From assembly GCA_036171675.1 (NCBI GenBank), contig JAVHRO010000075.1, positions 30,185 through 94,184 of the forward strand: 64,000 nt of DNA. Direction: 5' to 3'. A program made the translations under genes and the position numbers. The DNA is from Vicingus sp036171675. Its GTDB lineage: Bacteria; Bacteroidota; Bacteroidia; Flavobacteriales_E; Vicingaceae. Every line of letters begins with the position of its first letter. Positions within the stretch are counted from its first letter, which is position 1. This document shows positions 44,266-55,192 of the stretch, piece by piece. The notes under the pieces were generated by a model. That model did no database searches. It had not been told where the DNA came from and saw only the letters and a list, made by a program, of their open reading frames with translations.

Positions 44266-47200
44266 ATGGCTTTTAAGCACGATAACAATAATACCAACAG
44301 TAATTTTACAAAAATTACCATCAGTTTATCTTCTCCTGAATCTATTTTAGAAAGATCAAGTGGAGAAGTTTTAAAACCAGAGACCATAAACTACCGAACC
44401 TATAAACCAGAAAGAGACGGTTTATTTTGTGAACGAATTTTTGGACCTGTAAAAGATTGGGAATGTCACTGTGGTAAATACAAAAGAATTAGATATAAAG
44501 GAATCATTTGCGATAGATGTGGTGTTGAAGTAACAGAGAAAAAAGTACGTAGAGAACGTATGGGACATATCAACTTAGTTGTTCCTGTTGCTCACATTTG
44601 GTACTTTAAATCATTACCAAACAAAATTGGTTACCTATTAGGTTTACCTACAAAAAAATTGGACATGATTATTTATTACGAAAGATACGTTGTAATAAAT
44701 GCTGCTGGTGCTATTAATGCTGAAGGCGAACCTGTACAATATCTTGACTTTTTATCTGAAGAAGAATACTTAGATATCCTTGATACGCTTCCAAAAGAAA
44801 ACCAGTATTTAGACGATACAGATCCAAACAAATTTTTAGCAAAAATGGGTGCTGAAGCCCTATTTGAATTGCTAAAAAGATTAGACTTAGATAGTTTATC
44901 TTATGATTTAAGACATCAAGCAAATACCGAAACTTCACAACAACGTAAAAATGAAGCATTAAAAAGACTTCAAGTTGTTGAAGCATTTAGATCTGCAAAT
45001 TTAAATATCGAAAACAGACCTGAGTGGATGATCGTTCGAGTTGTACCAGTTATTCCACCAGAATTAAGACCATTGGTGCCACTTGATGGCGGTAGATTTG
45101 CTACTTCAGATTTAAATGACCTTTACAGAAGAGTAATTATTAGAAATAACCGACTAAAACGGCTTATAGAAATAAAAGCACCAGATGTAATTTTACGTAA
45201 CGAAAAAAGAATGTTACAAGAATCTGTTGATGCATTATTTGATAACTCTAGAAAATCTAGTGCTGTTAAAACCGATGCCAACAGAGCCTTAAAATCCCTT
45301 TCAGATAGTTTAAAAGGTAAATCTGGTAGATTCCGTCAAAACTTATTAGGTAAACGTGTTGATTATTCAGCTCGTTCGGTAATTGTTGTCGGACCAGACT
45401 TAAAACTTCATGAATGCGGTATCCCTAAAGATATGGCTGCTGAACTTTACAAACCATTTATCATCAGAAAATTAATTGAAAGAGGCGTTGTAAAAACAGT
45501 TAAATCTGCTAAAAAAATTGTAGACAAAAAAGAGCCCGTAGTTTGGGACATATTAGAAAACATTTTAAAAGGACACCCTGTATTGCTTAACCGTGCCCCT
45601 ACTCTTCACAGATTAGGTATTCAAGCGTTCCAACCAAAATTAATTGAAGGAAAAGCTATACGTCTACATCCTTTAGTTTGTACAGCCTTTAACGCGGATT
45701 TTGATGGTGATCAAATGGCAGTTCACTTACCATTAGGTAATGCTGCAATTTTAGAAGCACAACTTTTAATGTTAGCATCTCACAACATCCTAAACCCAGC
45801 AAACGGAACTCCAGTTACACTTCCTTCTCAAGATATGGTACTTGGTTTGTACTATATTACTAAGGAACGAAAAAGTACTAAAGACATCAAAGTTAAAGGA
45901 GAAGGAAAAACTTTTTACTCTCCAGAAGAAGTTATTATTGCCAACAACGAAGGCAAAGCTGATTTACACGCAAGCATAAAAGTTAGAACTCACGATATTG
46001 AAAATGGTAGCCCTGTTATTAAAATAATTGATACCACTGTTGGTAGAGTTATTTTCAACCAAATGGTTCCAAAAGAAGTGGGTTATATTAATGATATCTT
46101 AACTAAAAAGTCGTTAAGAGATATTATTGGTAAAATCTTAAAAATAAGCGGAACGTCAAGAACTGTTCAATTTTTAGATGATATCAAAACATTGGGTTAC
46201 AACATGGCTTTCAAAGGTGGTCTATCATTTAATTTAGATGATATCATTATTCCACCAGAAAAAGAAAAAATGATAACCGACGCCAACTTACAAGTTGATG
46301 AAGTAATGAATAACTATAACATGGGTTTCATTACTAACAACGAGCGTTATAATCAAATTATTGATATTTGGACACATACTAACACAAGATTAACAAATAC
46401 CTTAATGAGTAGATTAAAAGAAGATAATCAAGGCTTTAATTCTATTTATATGATGTTTGATTCTGGAGCGAGGGGTTCTAAAGAACAAATCCGACAGTTA
46501 TCTGGTATGAGAGGTTTAATGGCCAAACCACAAAAATCTGGTTCAACTGGTCAAGAAATTATTGAAAATCCAATCTTATCAAACTTTAAAGAAGGTCTTT
46601 CAGTATTAGAGTACTTTATTTCAACACACGGTGCTCGTAAAGGTTTAGCGGATACAGCATTAAAAACTGCAGATGCTGGTTATTTAACTAGAAGATTAGT
46701 TGACGTTGCTCAAGATGTTGTAATTACAGATAGTGATTGTGGTACGTTAAGAGGCTTAATTGCAACTTCTTTAATGAATAATGACGAAGTTGTAGAAAGT
46801 TTATTTGACAGAATTATTGGAAGAACAAGTGTTCATGATATTTACCATCCAAAAACTGAAGAATTAATCGTCGCTTCTGGTGAACAAATTACCGAAGATA
46901 TAGCACAAAAAGTTATTGATGCAGGTTTTGATGAAGTTGAAATTCGTTCTGTATTAACATGTGAGTTAAAAAGAGGTGTTTGTGCTAAATGTTATGGTAG
47001 AAACTTATCTACAGGAAGAATTGTTCAAAAAGGTGAAGCTGTTGGTGTAATTGCCGCTCAATCAATTGGTGAGCCAGGTACACAGTTAACACTTCGAACT
47101 TTCCATATTGGGGGAACTGCTTCTAAAATTACAGGTGAAAACAATATTATTGCTAAATGTGATGGTAAAGTTGAAATCGAAGAATTAAGAACAATAGATA

Positions 47201-48570
47201 AAAAAACCACTTCAGGTGTTAATACCTTAGTAATTGGTCGTTCGGCTGAAATGAAAATTTTAGATCCTAAAACAGGTGTTGTATTAACTACAAACAACAT
47301 CCCTTATGGTTCTCAAATTTTTGTTGAAAACGGACAAAAGATTGAAAAAGGTACCAAAATTTGTGAATGGGATCCTTATAATGCAGTAATTCTTACTGAG
47401 GTAGATGGAAATGTTGCTTTCGAAAACTTTGAATTAGGAATAACTTATAAAGAAGAATCGGATGAACAAACTGGATTTACAGAAAAAGTAATTTCTGAAA
47501 TCAAGGACAAAAAGAAAATTCCAGTACTAACCATCGTAAACAACAAAAAAGAAGTATTAAGAACATACAATTTACCAGTAGGTTCTCACATTATTGTGAA
47601 TGATGGTGATAAAGTTTCTGGTGGTGATATCTTAGTTAAAATACCAAGATCTTCAGGCTCATCTTCCGATATTACCGGTGGTTTACCTCGAGTAACTGAG
47701 TTATTTGAAGCTAGAAATCCATCAAACCCAGCAATTGTTACTGAAATTGATGGTATCGTTTCTTTTGGTAAAATTAAACGAGGCAACAGAGAAATCATAA
47801 TTGAATCGAAAAGCGGACAAGTTGCTAAGTACTTAGTTAATTTATCTAAACATATTCTTGTTCAAGAAAATGATTTTGTTAAAGCTGGCTCACCATTGTC
47901 TGAAGGTTCAATTACTCCTTCAGATATTCTTGCAATTAAAGGTCCTACCGCTGTTCAAGAATACATTGTTAATGAAGTTCAAGAAGTTTACCGTTTACAA
48001 GGTGTAAAAATTAACGATAAACATTTCGAGGTAATTGTTCGTCAGATGATGAGAAAAGTATTCATTGAAGATCAAGGAGATACTACTTTCTTAGAAAGAT
48101 CAATTGTAAATAAATTGGATTTCATGGAAGAAAATGACTGGATTTATGACAAAATGATTGTTACTGATGCTGGTGAATCTGAAGTGTTAAAACACGGTCA
48201 AATTGTTTCATTACGTCAACTTAGAGATGAAAATTCTAAATTGAAACGAATGGACAAAAAGATTGTTGTTGCTCGACAAGCAATTCCTGCAACTTCAAGT
48301 GCAATAATTCAAGGTATTACTAGAGCTTCGTTACAAACTGATAGTTTCATTTCTGCGGCTTCGTTCCAAGAAACTACCAAAGTATTAAACGAAGCAGCTG
48401 TTAGAGGTAAAGTTGATTACTTATTAGGATTAAAAGAAAATGTTATTGTTGGAAAACTAATTCCTGCAGGAACAGGTTTACGTGAGTTTAAAGATCATAT
48501 CGTTGGTTCTAAAGAAGATTACGATCAATTAATTTCATCTTCTAAACAAGAAGCAATAATTGAAGAGTAA
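44266..48570 (+). CDS. rpoC: RNA polymerase subunit beta'
   Basis: Catalytic subunit carrying the active-site magnesium. The 1434 aa contain zinc site 1 (ECHCGKYKRIRYKGIICDRCG), the active-site motif NADFDGDQMAVHLPL, trigger-loop and bridge-helix sequences (GARKGLADTALKTADAGYLTRRLVD) and zinc site 2 (CGTLRG... CELKRGVCAKCYGRNL). Complete. A strong terminator follows the stop. Confidence 0.98.
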   Translation: MAFKHDNNNTNSNFTKITISLSSPESILERSSGEVLKPETINYRTYKPERDGLFCERIFGPVKDWECHCGKYKRIRYKGIICDRCGVEVTEKKVRRERMGHINLVVPVAHIWYFKSLPNKIGYLLGLPTKKLDMIIYYERYVVINAAGAINAEGEPVQYLDFLSEEEYLDILDTLPKENQYLDDTDPNKFLAKMGAEALFELLKRLDLDSLSYDLRHQANTETSQQRKNEALKRLQVVEAFRSANLNIENRPEWMIVRVVPVIPPELRPLVPLDGGRFATSDLNDLYRRVIIRNNRLKRLIEIKAPDVILRNEKRMLQESVDALFDNSRKSSAVKTDANRALKSLSDSLKGKSGRFRQNLLGKRVDYSARSVIVVGPDLKLHECGIPKDMAAELYKPFIIRKLIERGVVKTVKSAKKIVDKKEPVVWDILENILKGHPVLLNRAPTLHRLGIQAFQPKLIEGKAIRLHPLVCTAFNADFDGDQMAVHLPLGNAAILEAQLLMLASHNILNPANGTPVTLPSQDMVLGLYYITKERKSTKDIKVKGEGKTFYSPEEVIIANNEGKADLHASIKVRTHDIENGSPVIKIIDTTVGRVIFNQMVPKEVGYINDILTKKSLRDIIGKILKISGTSRTVQFLDDIKTLGYNMAFKGGLSFNLDDIIIPPEKEKMITDANLQVDEVMNNYNMGFITNNERYNQIIDIWTHTNTRLTNTLMSRLKEDNQGFNSIYMMFDSGARGSKEQIRQLSGMRGLMAKPQKSGSTGQEIIENPILSNFKEGLSVLEYFISTHGARKGLADTALKTADAGYLTRRLVDVAQDVVITDSDCGTLRGLIATSLMNNDEVVESLFDRIIGRTSVHDIYHPKTEELIVASGEQITEDIAQKVIDAGFDEVEIRSVLTCELKRGVCAKCYGRNLSTGRIVQKGEAVGVIAAQSIGEPGTQLTLRTFHIGGTASKITGENNIIAKCDGKVEIEELRTIDKKTTSGVNTLVIGRSAEMKILDPKTGVVLTTNNIPYGSQIFVENGQKIEKGTKICEWDPYNAVILTEVDGNVAFENFELGITYKEESDEQTGFTEKVISEIKDKKKIPVLTIVNNKKEVLRTYNLPVGSHIIVNDGDKVSGGDILVKIPRSSGSSSDITGGLPRVTELFEARNPSNPAIVTEIDGIVSFGKIKRGNREIIIESKSGQVAKYLVNLSKHILVQENDFVKAGSPLSEGSITPSDILAIKGPTAVQEYIVNEVQEVYRLQGVKINDKHFEVIVRQMMRKVFIEDQGDTTFLERSIVNKLDFMEENDWIYDKMIVTDAGESEVLKHGQIVSLRQLRDENSKLKRMDKKIVVARQAIPATSSAIIQGITRASLQTDSFISAASFQETTKVLNEAAVRGKVDYLLGLKENVIVGKLIPAGTGLREFKDHIVGSKEDYDQLISSSKQEAIIEE

Positions 48571-48584
48571 CCATTTTAAATAAT

Positions 48585-48620
48585 CAAAAAAGGGGTTGAA
48601 ATTCAACCCTTTTTTTTTAA
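48585..48620 (+). terminator. Terminator of the rpoBC operon
   Basis: AAAAAAGGGGTTGAA pairs with TTCAACCCTTTTTT and continues into a long T-run (nine T). It lies 15 nt after the rpoC stop. Confidence 0.9.
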
Positions 48621-48630
48621 ACCTAACATC

Positions 48631-48942
48631 ATGAGCGAAAAACAAAATGATAATCAGTTAAACATTGAATTAACTGAAGAAATAGCAGAAGGAATTTATT
48701 CCAACCTTGCCATAATTAGTCATTCAAATTCTGAATTTGTAATCGATTTTATTAGAGTAATGCCAGGTGTTCCTAAAGCAAAAGTAAAATCAAGAATATT
48801 AATGACGCCAGAACACGCTAAACGATTATTACTTGCATTGCAAGACAACATCCATAAGTTTGAAGCAAAAAATGGTAAAATTAAAGATATTGAAGCTGGT
48901 GGTATTCCTTTAAATTTTGGTGGACCAACTGCTGAAGCTTAA
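48631..48942 (+). CDS. DUF3467 family protein
   Basis: The 103 aa match DUF3467: NIELTEEIAEGIYSNLAIISHSNSEFVIDFIRVMPGVPKAKVKSRILMTPEHAKRLL in short segments, ending IPLNFGG. The role of the family is unknown. It is commonly found directly after rpoC in Bacteroidota. It lies 60 nt after rpoC and is separated from it by the terminator, so expression is by read-through or a separate promoter. No signal or membrane segment. Confidence 0.88.
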   Translation: MSEKQNDNQLNIELTEEIAEGIYSNLAIISHSNSEFVIDFIRVMPGVPKAKVKSRILMTPEHAKRLLLALQDNIHKFEAKNGKIKDIEAGGIPLNFGGPTAEA

Positions 48943-48963
48943 TTTTTTTTTAAAATAGTACAA

Positions 48964-48998
48964 CCAAAAAGGGATCCAAATTGAATCCCTTTTTTGTT
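48964..48998. terminator. Bidirectional terminator after DUF3467
   Basis: AAAAAGGGATCCAAA pairs imperfectly with TTGAATCCCTTTTTT. It has an A-run on the left and a T-run on the right, serving both the DUF3467 gene and the convergent giant gene ending at 49009. Confidence 0.8.
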
Positions 48999-49008
48999 GT
49001 AAGTCCGA

Positions 49009-52000
49009 TTATTTTAATAACGACACTTTTCCAATATAGTCGTGCCACTCATCAAAAATATCCTTAGCCCTTATCTTATATACATATATGTCAGTTTGCG
49101 CTAAATTGCCTTTATAGAAACCATCCCAAAATTGATCTAACCCAATATCATCGTATATTTTTAATCCCCATCGGTCAAAAATCATAACATGTAATTCTTT
49201 TATACCATAACCATTTACATAAAAATAATCATTGGTAAAATCACCATTTGGAGTAAATGCATTAGGAATATAAATGGCAAAGATAGGTTTTACCTGAATA
49301 TATTTTTGAGTAGTATCGCGACATCCGTATACATTTTCAATAGCTAATGTGACTAAATAGAATCCAGTATCAGTAAATTCATGCACGGGATTTTGCATTG
49401 TAGAAGAGGAACCGTCACCCAAATCCCAATTCCATGTAGATGCAATAATGGATTGATCAGTAAAAGTGAGCTCCTTATCAACAATGGTTGATTCATTTGG
49501 CCAAAAACTAAAACTTGCCATTGGAATTGGATAAGAGTGAATATAATCTAACTTTGTTAATGTAGTAGTACAACCAAATTGCGATGTAGCTGTTAATGTA
49601 ATGTCAAAACCTCTAACACTGCTGTGTGATGGATTGATAAAACAATTGGATGGATTTTGAGCAATTTGATCAATAATTCCATCACCGTTAAAATCCCAAT
49701 CCCATTGAGTAACATTACCAGACGCTATGGTCGTGTTATCTGTAAAAGTAACACAAACTGGTGTACAACCACTTACCAAATTTGGAGTAAAATCAACAAC
49801 AGGTAACGGATTAACTGTAACAGGAAGAGTTACAGAATCAACACAATTATGATTTGATGTAACCACTAATGTAGCTTGAAAAACACCCTCAGTGGTATAC
49901 GCATGAGTTGGGTTTTGACTATATAAAAATGGTGTACCATCAGCAAAATCCCAAGTCCACCCTACGTTATTATTTGCAGTGTATAAATTCGAAATGGTTG
50001 ATTGGTCAGTAAATTGTGTTACATTGTTTAAACAAACTGTTGTTGGGATAAAATCAACTACTGGCAAAGGCCAAACTTCTATCCCATTTTTTACAATAGT
50101 ATCCTTACAGCTATTATTAGTTGTTACAATTAACTGTACATTATACAAACCTTCAGAAGCATAATCATCAATTGGATTTTGAAGTGCTGATACTTGTCCA
50201 TCACCAAAATTCCAAGTCCAAACACCTATAGTGCCAGAAGTAACTGAAGATGTACTAGTAAATTGAACGCCATCTTGATAGCATGCATTTACATACGTGA
50301 AATCTGCGTTTGGCATTGGATATATAGTCACTGGTTTAACGATGGTATCTTTACAACCATTTGTTGTAGAAGAAATTAATTGGATATTAAAAGTGCCATC
50401 AGTAGCATATAAGTTAGTTGGATTTTGAGTAGTATTATCCGTACTACCATTATTGGTAAAATCCCAACTCCACTGATTAATTGTACCTCCATTTCCAACA
50501 GACTGGTTAGTAAATTGAGCAGCAACATTTTTACAAACATTGGTTACCGTAAAGTCAGCAGTTGGTTTTGGATATACTATAACTGGGATAGTTACATTAT
50601 ACACACAACCACTATCTGAAGTAACCGTTAAATTCACATTATAGGTTCCTGAACTACCGTAAGTATATGTTGGACTTAATAATGTACTAGTTCCTGAACC
50701 ATCAGCAAAATCCCAATCATTTTGAGTAATTGTTCCTGTTGACACAGAAGAAGTATTGGTAAAGGTTGTAGAGAATTCTAAACAAACATTGGTAGCAGTA
50801 AAATTGGCTACTGGTATCGGGTTAACCACCACGGCAAAAGTTATTGAATCTTTACAACCTAAGGTACTGGTAACAAATAACTCTGTTTGATAGGTGCCCG
50901 CAGCAGTGAATACAAACGTTGGATTTTGAGTTGAATTATCTATGGTTCCATTGCCGTCAAAATCCCATTGCCAAGTGTCGATGTTGGTAGTTCCTCCATT
51001 GCTATTAGACAAATCAGTAAATGAATTTGCGGTGCCAAAACATTCAATAGTATGAGAATAATTGGCTATTGGATTTTCTGAAACCGTAACGGTTATCGTT
51101 GTATCATCATTACAACCATGACTATCCTCAATATACAAATTAACATTTTGAGTTCCTGAAATAGGGAAAACATGACCTGGGTTTTGTAGTGAATTGTCGA
51201 CAGAACCATTATTATCAAAATCCCAACTCCAAATAACCAACGAATTGTCACCAGGAACTGATGTATCAGTAAATGAAGTATTACTATTTAAACATGCAAT
51301 ATCTGAGGTAAATGAAGCTACCGGGTTCGAATAAACGTCGATATTGGTATTGTAATTATTGATACAACCACTATCTGAAGTTACTGTTAAAATCGCGTTA
51401 AACATGCCATTAGCAGCATAGGTATACGTAGGACTTTGCGTAGTACTTGTTCCAGAAGCGTCACCAAAATTCCAAGCCCAATCAGTAATAACTCCAGTAG
51501 ACACGTTAGAGGCATCTGTAAAAGTAGTAGTGTTTCCTAAACACTCTGTTGTTGCAGTGAAATTAGCTACCGGAATTGGATTTACCACAACCACTCTTGT
51601 AATCGAATCTTTACAACCGTTGGTTGTAGTCACTAATAATTCAACTGTGTAACTTCCTGCAGCAGCATAACCATTGGTTGGATTTTGAGTGGTGCTTTCC
51701 ACTACTCCATTGTTTGTAAAATCCCAACCCCATTGGTTTATGGTTCCACCATTTCCTACCGATAAATCAGTAAAAGTGGTGGTAGTACCGAAACAAACAT
51801 TGGTAAATCCAAAAGCAGCTGTAGGTTGTGGTGCTACCGTAACGTTAATTGTTGTAGTATCATTACAGCTATTGGCATCCGAAACTATTAAAGTAACAGG
51901 ATAAGTTCCATCAGCAGAATAAGTGTATGTAGGGTTTTGGGTAGAATTGTCAATAGTAGTATTATTATCAAAATCCCATTGCCAAGAATTAATTGCAGCG

Positions 52001-55000
52001 GTTCCATTTGCTGATAAATCTGTAAACGTTGTAGCAAAGTTTTCACAAGCAATATTTGTGGAGAAATTAGCCACTGGATTCGCAAAAACATCTACAGTGG
52101 TACTATATGAGTTTGTACAAGTATTATTTGTTGTTACTGTTAAGTTAACAGTGTATGTTCCAGCAGATGCATAAGAATGTGATGGATTTTGAGTGGTATT
52201 ATCGGTAGTCGTATTATTGTCAAAATCCCAAGCCCAACTAGTTATTGAACCAGAAGATACAGTTGAACCATCCGTAAAAGTTGTTGCAGAATTTAAACAA
52301 ACATTGGTTGCTGTAAAACTTGCTACAGGATTTGGATTAACCACCACATTAATTATAGTATCGCTTGGACAAGCTCCTGCTGTACCAGCAACTTGTAGTT
52401 TTACTGGATATGTTCCTGCTGCAGGAAACGTATAAGTTGGATTTTGAGTGGTATTATCGATTGTTCCATTGTTGTCGAAATCCCAGTTCCACGTATTCAC
52501 AGTTCCAACTGGTGTAGATATATCATTAAACATTGTTGCTACACCTTGACAAACTGTAGTTGAAGTAAAATTTGCATTAGTACCAGGGGTTACAGTAACA
52601 TTAATGGTGGTTGTGTCTTTACAGCTATTGGCATCCGAAACAATTAATGTAACCGGATAAGTTCCATCAGCAGAATAAGTGTATGTAGGGTTTTGGGTAG
52701 AATTATCAATAGTAGTATTATTATCAAAATCCCATTGCCATGAATTAATTGCAGCCGTTCCATTTGTTGAAACATCTGTAAATGTGGTAGCAAAGTTTTC
52801 ACATGCTATATTTGTGGAGAAGTTAGCCACTGGATTTGCGAATACATCTACAGTAGTACTAAATGAGTTTGTACACGTATTGTTTGTAGTTACCGTTAAA
52901 TTAACAGGGTATGTTCCAGCTGATGAATACAAATTTGATGGGTTTTGTGTAGTATTATCGGTAGTCGTATTATTGTCAAAATCCCAAGCCCAACTAGTTA
53001 TTGAACCAGAAGATACAGTTGAACCATCCGTAAAAGTTGTTGCAGAATTTAAACAAACATTGGTTGCTGTAAAACTTGCTACAGGATTTGGATTAACCAC
53101 CACATTAATTATAGTATCGCTTGGACAAGCTCCTGCTGTACCAGCAACTTGTAGTTTTACTGGATATGTTCCTGCTGCAGGAAACGTATAAGTTGGATTT
53201 TGAGTGGTATTATCGATTGTTCCATTGTTGTCGAAATCCCAGTTCCACGTATTCACAGTTCCAACTGGTGTAGATATATCATTAAACATTGTTGCTACAC
53301 CTTGACAAACTGTAGTTGAAGTAAAATTTGCATTAGTACCAGGGGTTACAGTAACATTAATGGTGGTGTCATGGCTACATCCTCCTGAATAAGATGTTAA
53401 AGTAACTGGAAAAGTTGCTGAAGAAGTAAAAATATAGGTTGGATTTTGGTTAGTATTATCAACAATTCCGTCATTATTAAAATCCCATTCCCAAGCAGTT
53501 ATAGATGCAGGAGGGGTTGAAGCATCAGTAAATACTGTTGGACTACCCTTACAAACCGTTGTAGAAGAAAAAATTGCTCTAGGAATAATTGGATTTCCAG
53601 GAATTAAAGTGTCTATTGAGAATGTGCAAGGTACAAAAGGTGGTGTTGTTAATGTTGTCATATCAACATGATAATTACCAGGTGTACCAACAACAATTGT
53701 AGGAGTTCCTTGACCACTAATAATTCCAGGTCCAGTCCATGCGTAGGTATTTAACCCAGGAGGCGCAGTTAAGGTTATGGATTGACCACCACAAATTGCT
53801 GGAGAAGAAGCCACCACTTGTTGTGGATTACACTCTGCAGAAATATAAGCGTAACCATAATGACCTGATTGAGTGCAATTAGAGGTAATAAATTCAATGG
53901 TAACATTTTGCCCCATGTAAGGATTTAATGGAACGGTAATGGATGTCCAGTTTTTCCAAAAAAGAGGTTGTCCATCAGTACCAGTTACGGAAACAAACCC
54001 AGCACTTGTAGCCGCATTTGCTGTAGACACATCAAGTGAAGCACAACCTATTGGATTGTTACTTGCATCATACATTCTAATTTTTAAAAAAGGCAACTCA
54101 TAATCTTCATGCCCAATTTGAGGATCATTCAAGACCGCAGCAAAATGATAGATAAAATTTTTATTGGCATCGGTCACCAAAAAAGTTTGACGAAGTGCTT
54201 GAGCATTGTAACCTAAATTAGCTGATCCCAATCGAATAGAGTTTGAGCCATTAGGTGGGACAACAGATAATGCATTACCCGGAACAATGGGGTCAAATCC
54301 TGCAGTCATTACTGTGTGAACACCAGCAGTAGCTGCATTTGTGGCAGTGTTGTTAGCCGCACTATTAAAGCCAACCGTTTGATTTGGGTTATTTTGATTT
54401 ACCGCCATATATCCATCGGCAGGAGTCCATGGAGAACATGATCCAAACAACGGACAACATTCATCCGTTGCAGGATCATAAGTGTCAAAAAAACCTGCAC
54501 AAGTTTTAGCTAAACCATTAACAGATATTGAGCTACTTCCATATGAACCAGACCAACCAGAAGTATTTCCAGCTTGAAAACCAGTATTTTCACAAGGTCC
54601 GTTCGGTGCTAAAGTTGGCAAAGGTGTAGGAGTAATAACAACGTTACTACTTTTATAATTTATTTCACTGCCATTGTTCAACTCTAAAAAATCGCTATTA
54701 GGTTGTATACCCAGCTTAAAATGGTTGTATTTATCAGAAAATAGTGATGAGTTTGCTAAAAATAATTCATCCACTTTTATAAAATCAGGTAAAGCATTGG
54801 TTGCCAATAATTTATTTAAATCATAAAAAAAACTTTTGGCATCGGCCTCTAAAAACGTAAAGAAATTAGCAAATTCATTTTCGTTTATGTTTAATGCCTT
54901 AAATGCAAGGACAAAATTATTTCTCAATCTATCTTTAGATTCTTTATCATTTGAAAAAGAATAAGCTAATTCATGATGGTTTTCATCATACATTTGTTTA

Positions 55001-55089
55001 CTATGATTTTTTTCAACTTGTTGTGCTTTTGATTGTAATGTAAACAACACTAACAAAACAAAAATTAGTTTATTGTATAAACCTTTCAT
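49009..55089 (-). CDS. Giant PKD-repeat T9SS cargo protein, type B sorting domain
   Basis: I chose the ATG at 55089, which gives the signal peptide MKGLYNKLIFVLLVLFTLQSKAQ; an ATG at 55125 would put the likely -7 promoter element inside the gene. The mature protein (about 2000 aa) starts with a unique region, then a domain with SIRLGSANLGYNAQALRQTF. After this come 17 PKD domains, each with a WDFDNNG- or WNFGDG-like core. The C-terminus is the gliding-motility-associated domain (IPNAFTPNGDFTNDYF, FDRWGLKIYDD, FWDGFYKG). A 756-bp unit of three PKD domains is tandemly duplicated. Probably an adhesin or surface filament exported by T9SS. Next upstream are gldF, gldG and the DUF4340 gene. Confidence 0.9.
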   Translation of the reverse strand: MKGLYNKLIFVLLVLFTLQSKAQQVEKNHSKQMYDENHHELAYSFSNDKESKDRLRNNFVLAFKALNINENEFANFFTFLEADAKSFFYDLNKLLATNALPDFIKVDELFLANSSLFSDKYNHFKLGIQPNSDFLELNNGSEINYKSSNVVITPTPLPTLAPNGPCENTGFQAGNTSGWSGSYGSSSISVNGLAKTCAGFFDTYDPATDECCPLFGSCSPWTPADGYMAVNQNNPNQTVGFNSAANNTATNAATAGVHTVMTAGFDPIVPGNALSVVPPNGSNSIRLGSANLGYNAQALRQTFLVTDANKNFIYHFAAVLNDPQIGHEDYELPFLKIRMYDASNNPIGCASLDVSTANAATSAGFVSVTGTDGQPLFWKNWTSITVPLNPYMGQNVTIEFITSNCTQSGHYGYAYISAECNPQQVVASSPAICGGQSITLTAPPGLNTYAWTGPGIISGQGTPTIVVGTPGNYHVDMTTLTTPPFVPCTFSIDTLIPGNPIIPRAIFSSTTVCKGSPTVFTDASTPPASITAWEWDFNNDGIVDNTNQNPTYIFTSSATFPVTLTSYSGGCSHDTTINVTVTPGTNANFTSTTVCQGVATMFNDISTPVGTVNTWNWDFDNNGTIDNTTQNPTYTFPAAGTYPVKLQVAGTAGACPSDTIINVVVNPNPVASFTATNVCLNSATTFTDGSTVSSGSITSWAWDFDNNTTTDNTTQNPSNLYSSAGTYPVNLTVTTNNTCTNSFSTTVDVFANPVANFSTNIACENFATTFTDVSTNGTAAINSWQWDFDNNTTIDNSTQNPTYTYSADGTYPVTLIVSDANSCKDTTTINVTVTPGTNANFTSTTVCQGVATMFNDISTPVGTVNTWNWDFDNNGTIDNTTQNPTYTFPAAGTYPVKLQVAGTAGACPSDTIINVVVNPNPVASFTATNVCLNSATTFTDGSTVSSGSITSWAWDFDNNTTTDNTTQNPSHSYASAGTYTVNLTVTTNNTCTNSYSTTVDVFANPVANFSTNIACENFATTFTDLSANGTAAINSWQWDFDNNTTIDNSTQNPTYTYSADGTYPVTLIVSDANSCNDTTTINVTVAPQPTAAFGFTNVCFGTTTTFTDLSVGNGGTINQWGWDFTNNGVVESTTQNPTNGYAAAGSYTVELLVTTTNGCKDSITRVVVVNPIPVANFTATTECLGNTTTFTDASNVSTGVITDWAWNFGDASGTSTTQSPTYTYAANGMFNAILTVTSDSGCINNYNTNIDVYSNPVASFTSDIACLNSNTSFTDTSVPGDNSLVIWSWDFDNNGSVDNSLQNPGHVFPISGTQNVNLYIEDSHGCNDDTTITVTVSENPIANYSHTIECFGTANSFTDLSNSNGGTTNIDTWQWDFDGNGTIDNSTQNPTFVFTAAGTYQTELFVTSTLGCKDSITFAVVVNPIPVANFTATNVCLEFSTTFTNTSSVSTGTITQNDWDFADGSGTSTLLSPTYTYGSSGTYNVNLTVTSDSGCVYNVTIPVIVYPKPTADFTVTNVCKNVAAQFTNQSVGNGGTINQWSWDFTNNGSTDNTTQNPTNLYATDGTFNIQLISSTTNGCKDTIVKPVTIYPMPNADFTYVNACYQDGVQFTSTSSVTSGTIGVWTWNFGDGQVSALQNPIDDYASEGLYNVQLIVTTNNSCKDTIVKNGIEVWPLPVVDFIPTTVCLNNVTQFTDQSTISNLYTANNNVGWTWDFADGTPFLYSQNPTHAYTTEGVFQATLVVTSNHNCVDSVTLPVTVNPLPVVDFTPNLVSGCTPVCVTFTDNTTIASGNVTQWDWDFNGDGIIDQIAQNPSNCFINPSHSSVRGFDITLTATSQFGCTTTLTKLDYIHSYPIPMASFSFWPNESTIVDKELTFTDQSIIASTWNWDLGDGSSSTMQNPVHEFTDTGFYLVTLAIENVYGCRDTTQKYIQVKPIFAIYIPNAFTPNGDFTNDYFYVNGYGIKELHVMIFDRWGLKIYDDIGLDQFWDGFYKGNLAQTDIYVYKIRAKDIFDEWHDYIGKVSLLK
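51839..53365 (-). repeat. 756-bp tandem repeat encoding three PKD domains
   Basis: The segment 51839-52594 recurs as 52595-53350 with an exact 756-bp offset (252 aa). The part at 52193-52610 is almost or fully identical to 52949-53366, so at least part of the duplication is recent or kept alike by gene conversion. Confidence 0.88.
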
Positions 55090-55112
55090 AATACTTATTT
55101 TAGATTCTAGAT

Positions 55113-55143
55113 TAAAGCTAATCATTAATTATTTCTTTTCAAA
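55113..55143 (-). promoter_or_regulatory. Promoter of the giant PKD gene
   Basis: TTTG-N19-TAGCTTTA on the minus strand matches the Bacteroidota consensus except for the last base of the -7 box. It ends 23 nt before the ATG at 55089 and supports that start. Confidence 0.55.
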
Positions 55144-55192
55144 TTCAAAGACGAAAATAATAAAAAAGGGATGCCTCGGTTTAGTATTTTTT

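Noticed and set aside
52679..53191. 170-codon plus-strand ORF opposite the PKD repeats
   Set aside because: It is the complement of repeated PKD codons; its own repeats mirror the 756-bp unit, and no family or start signal is seen.
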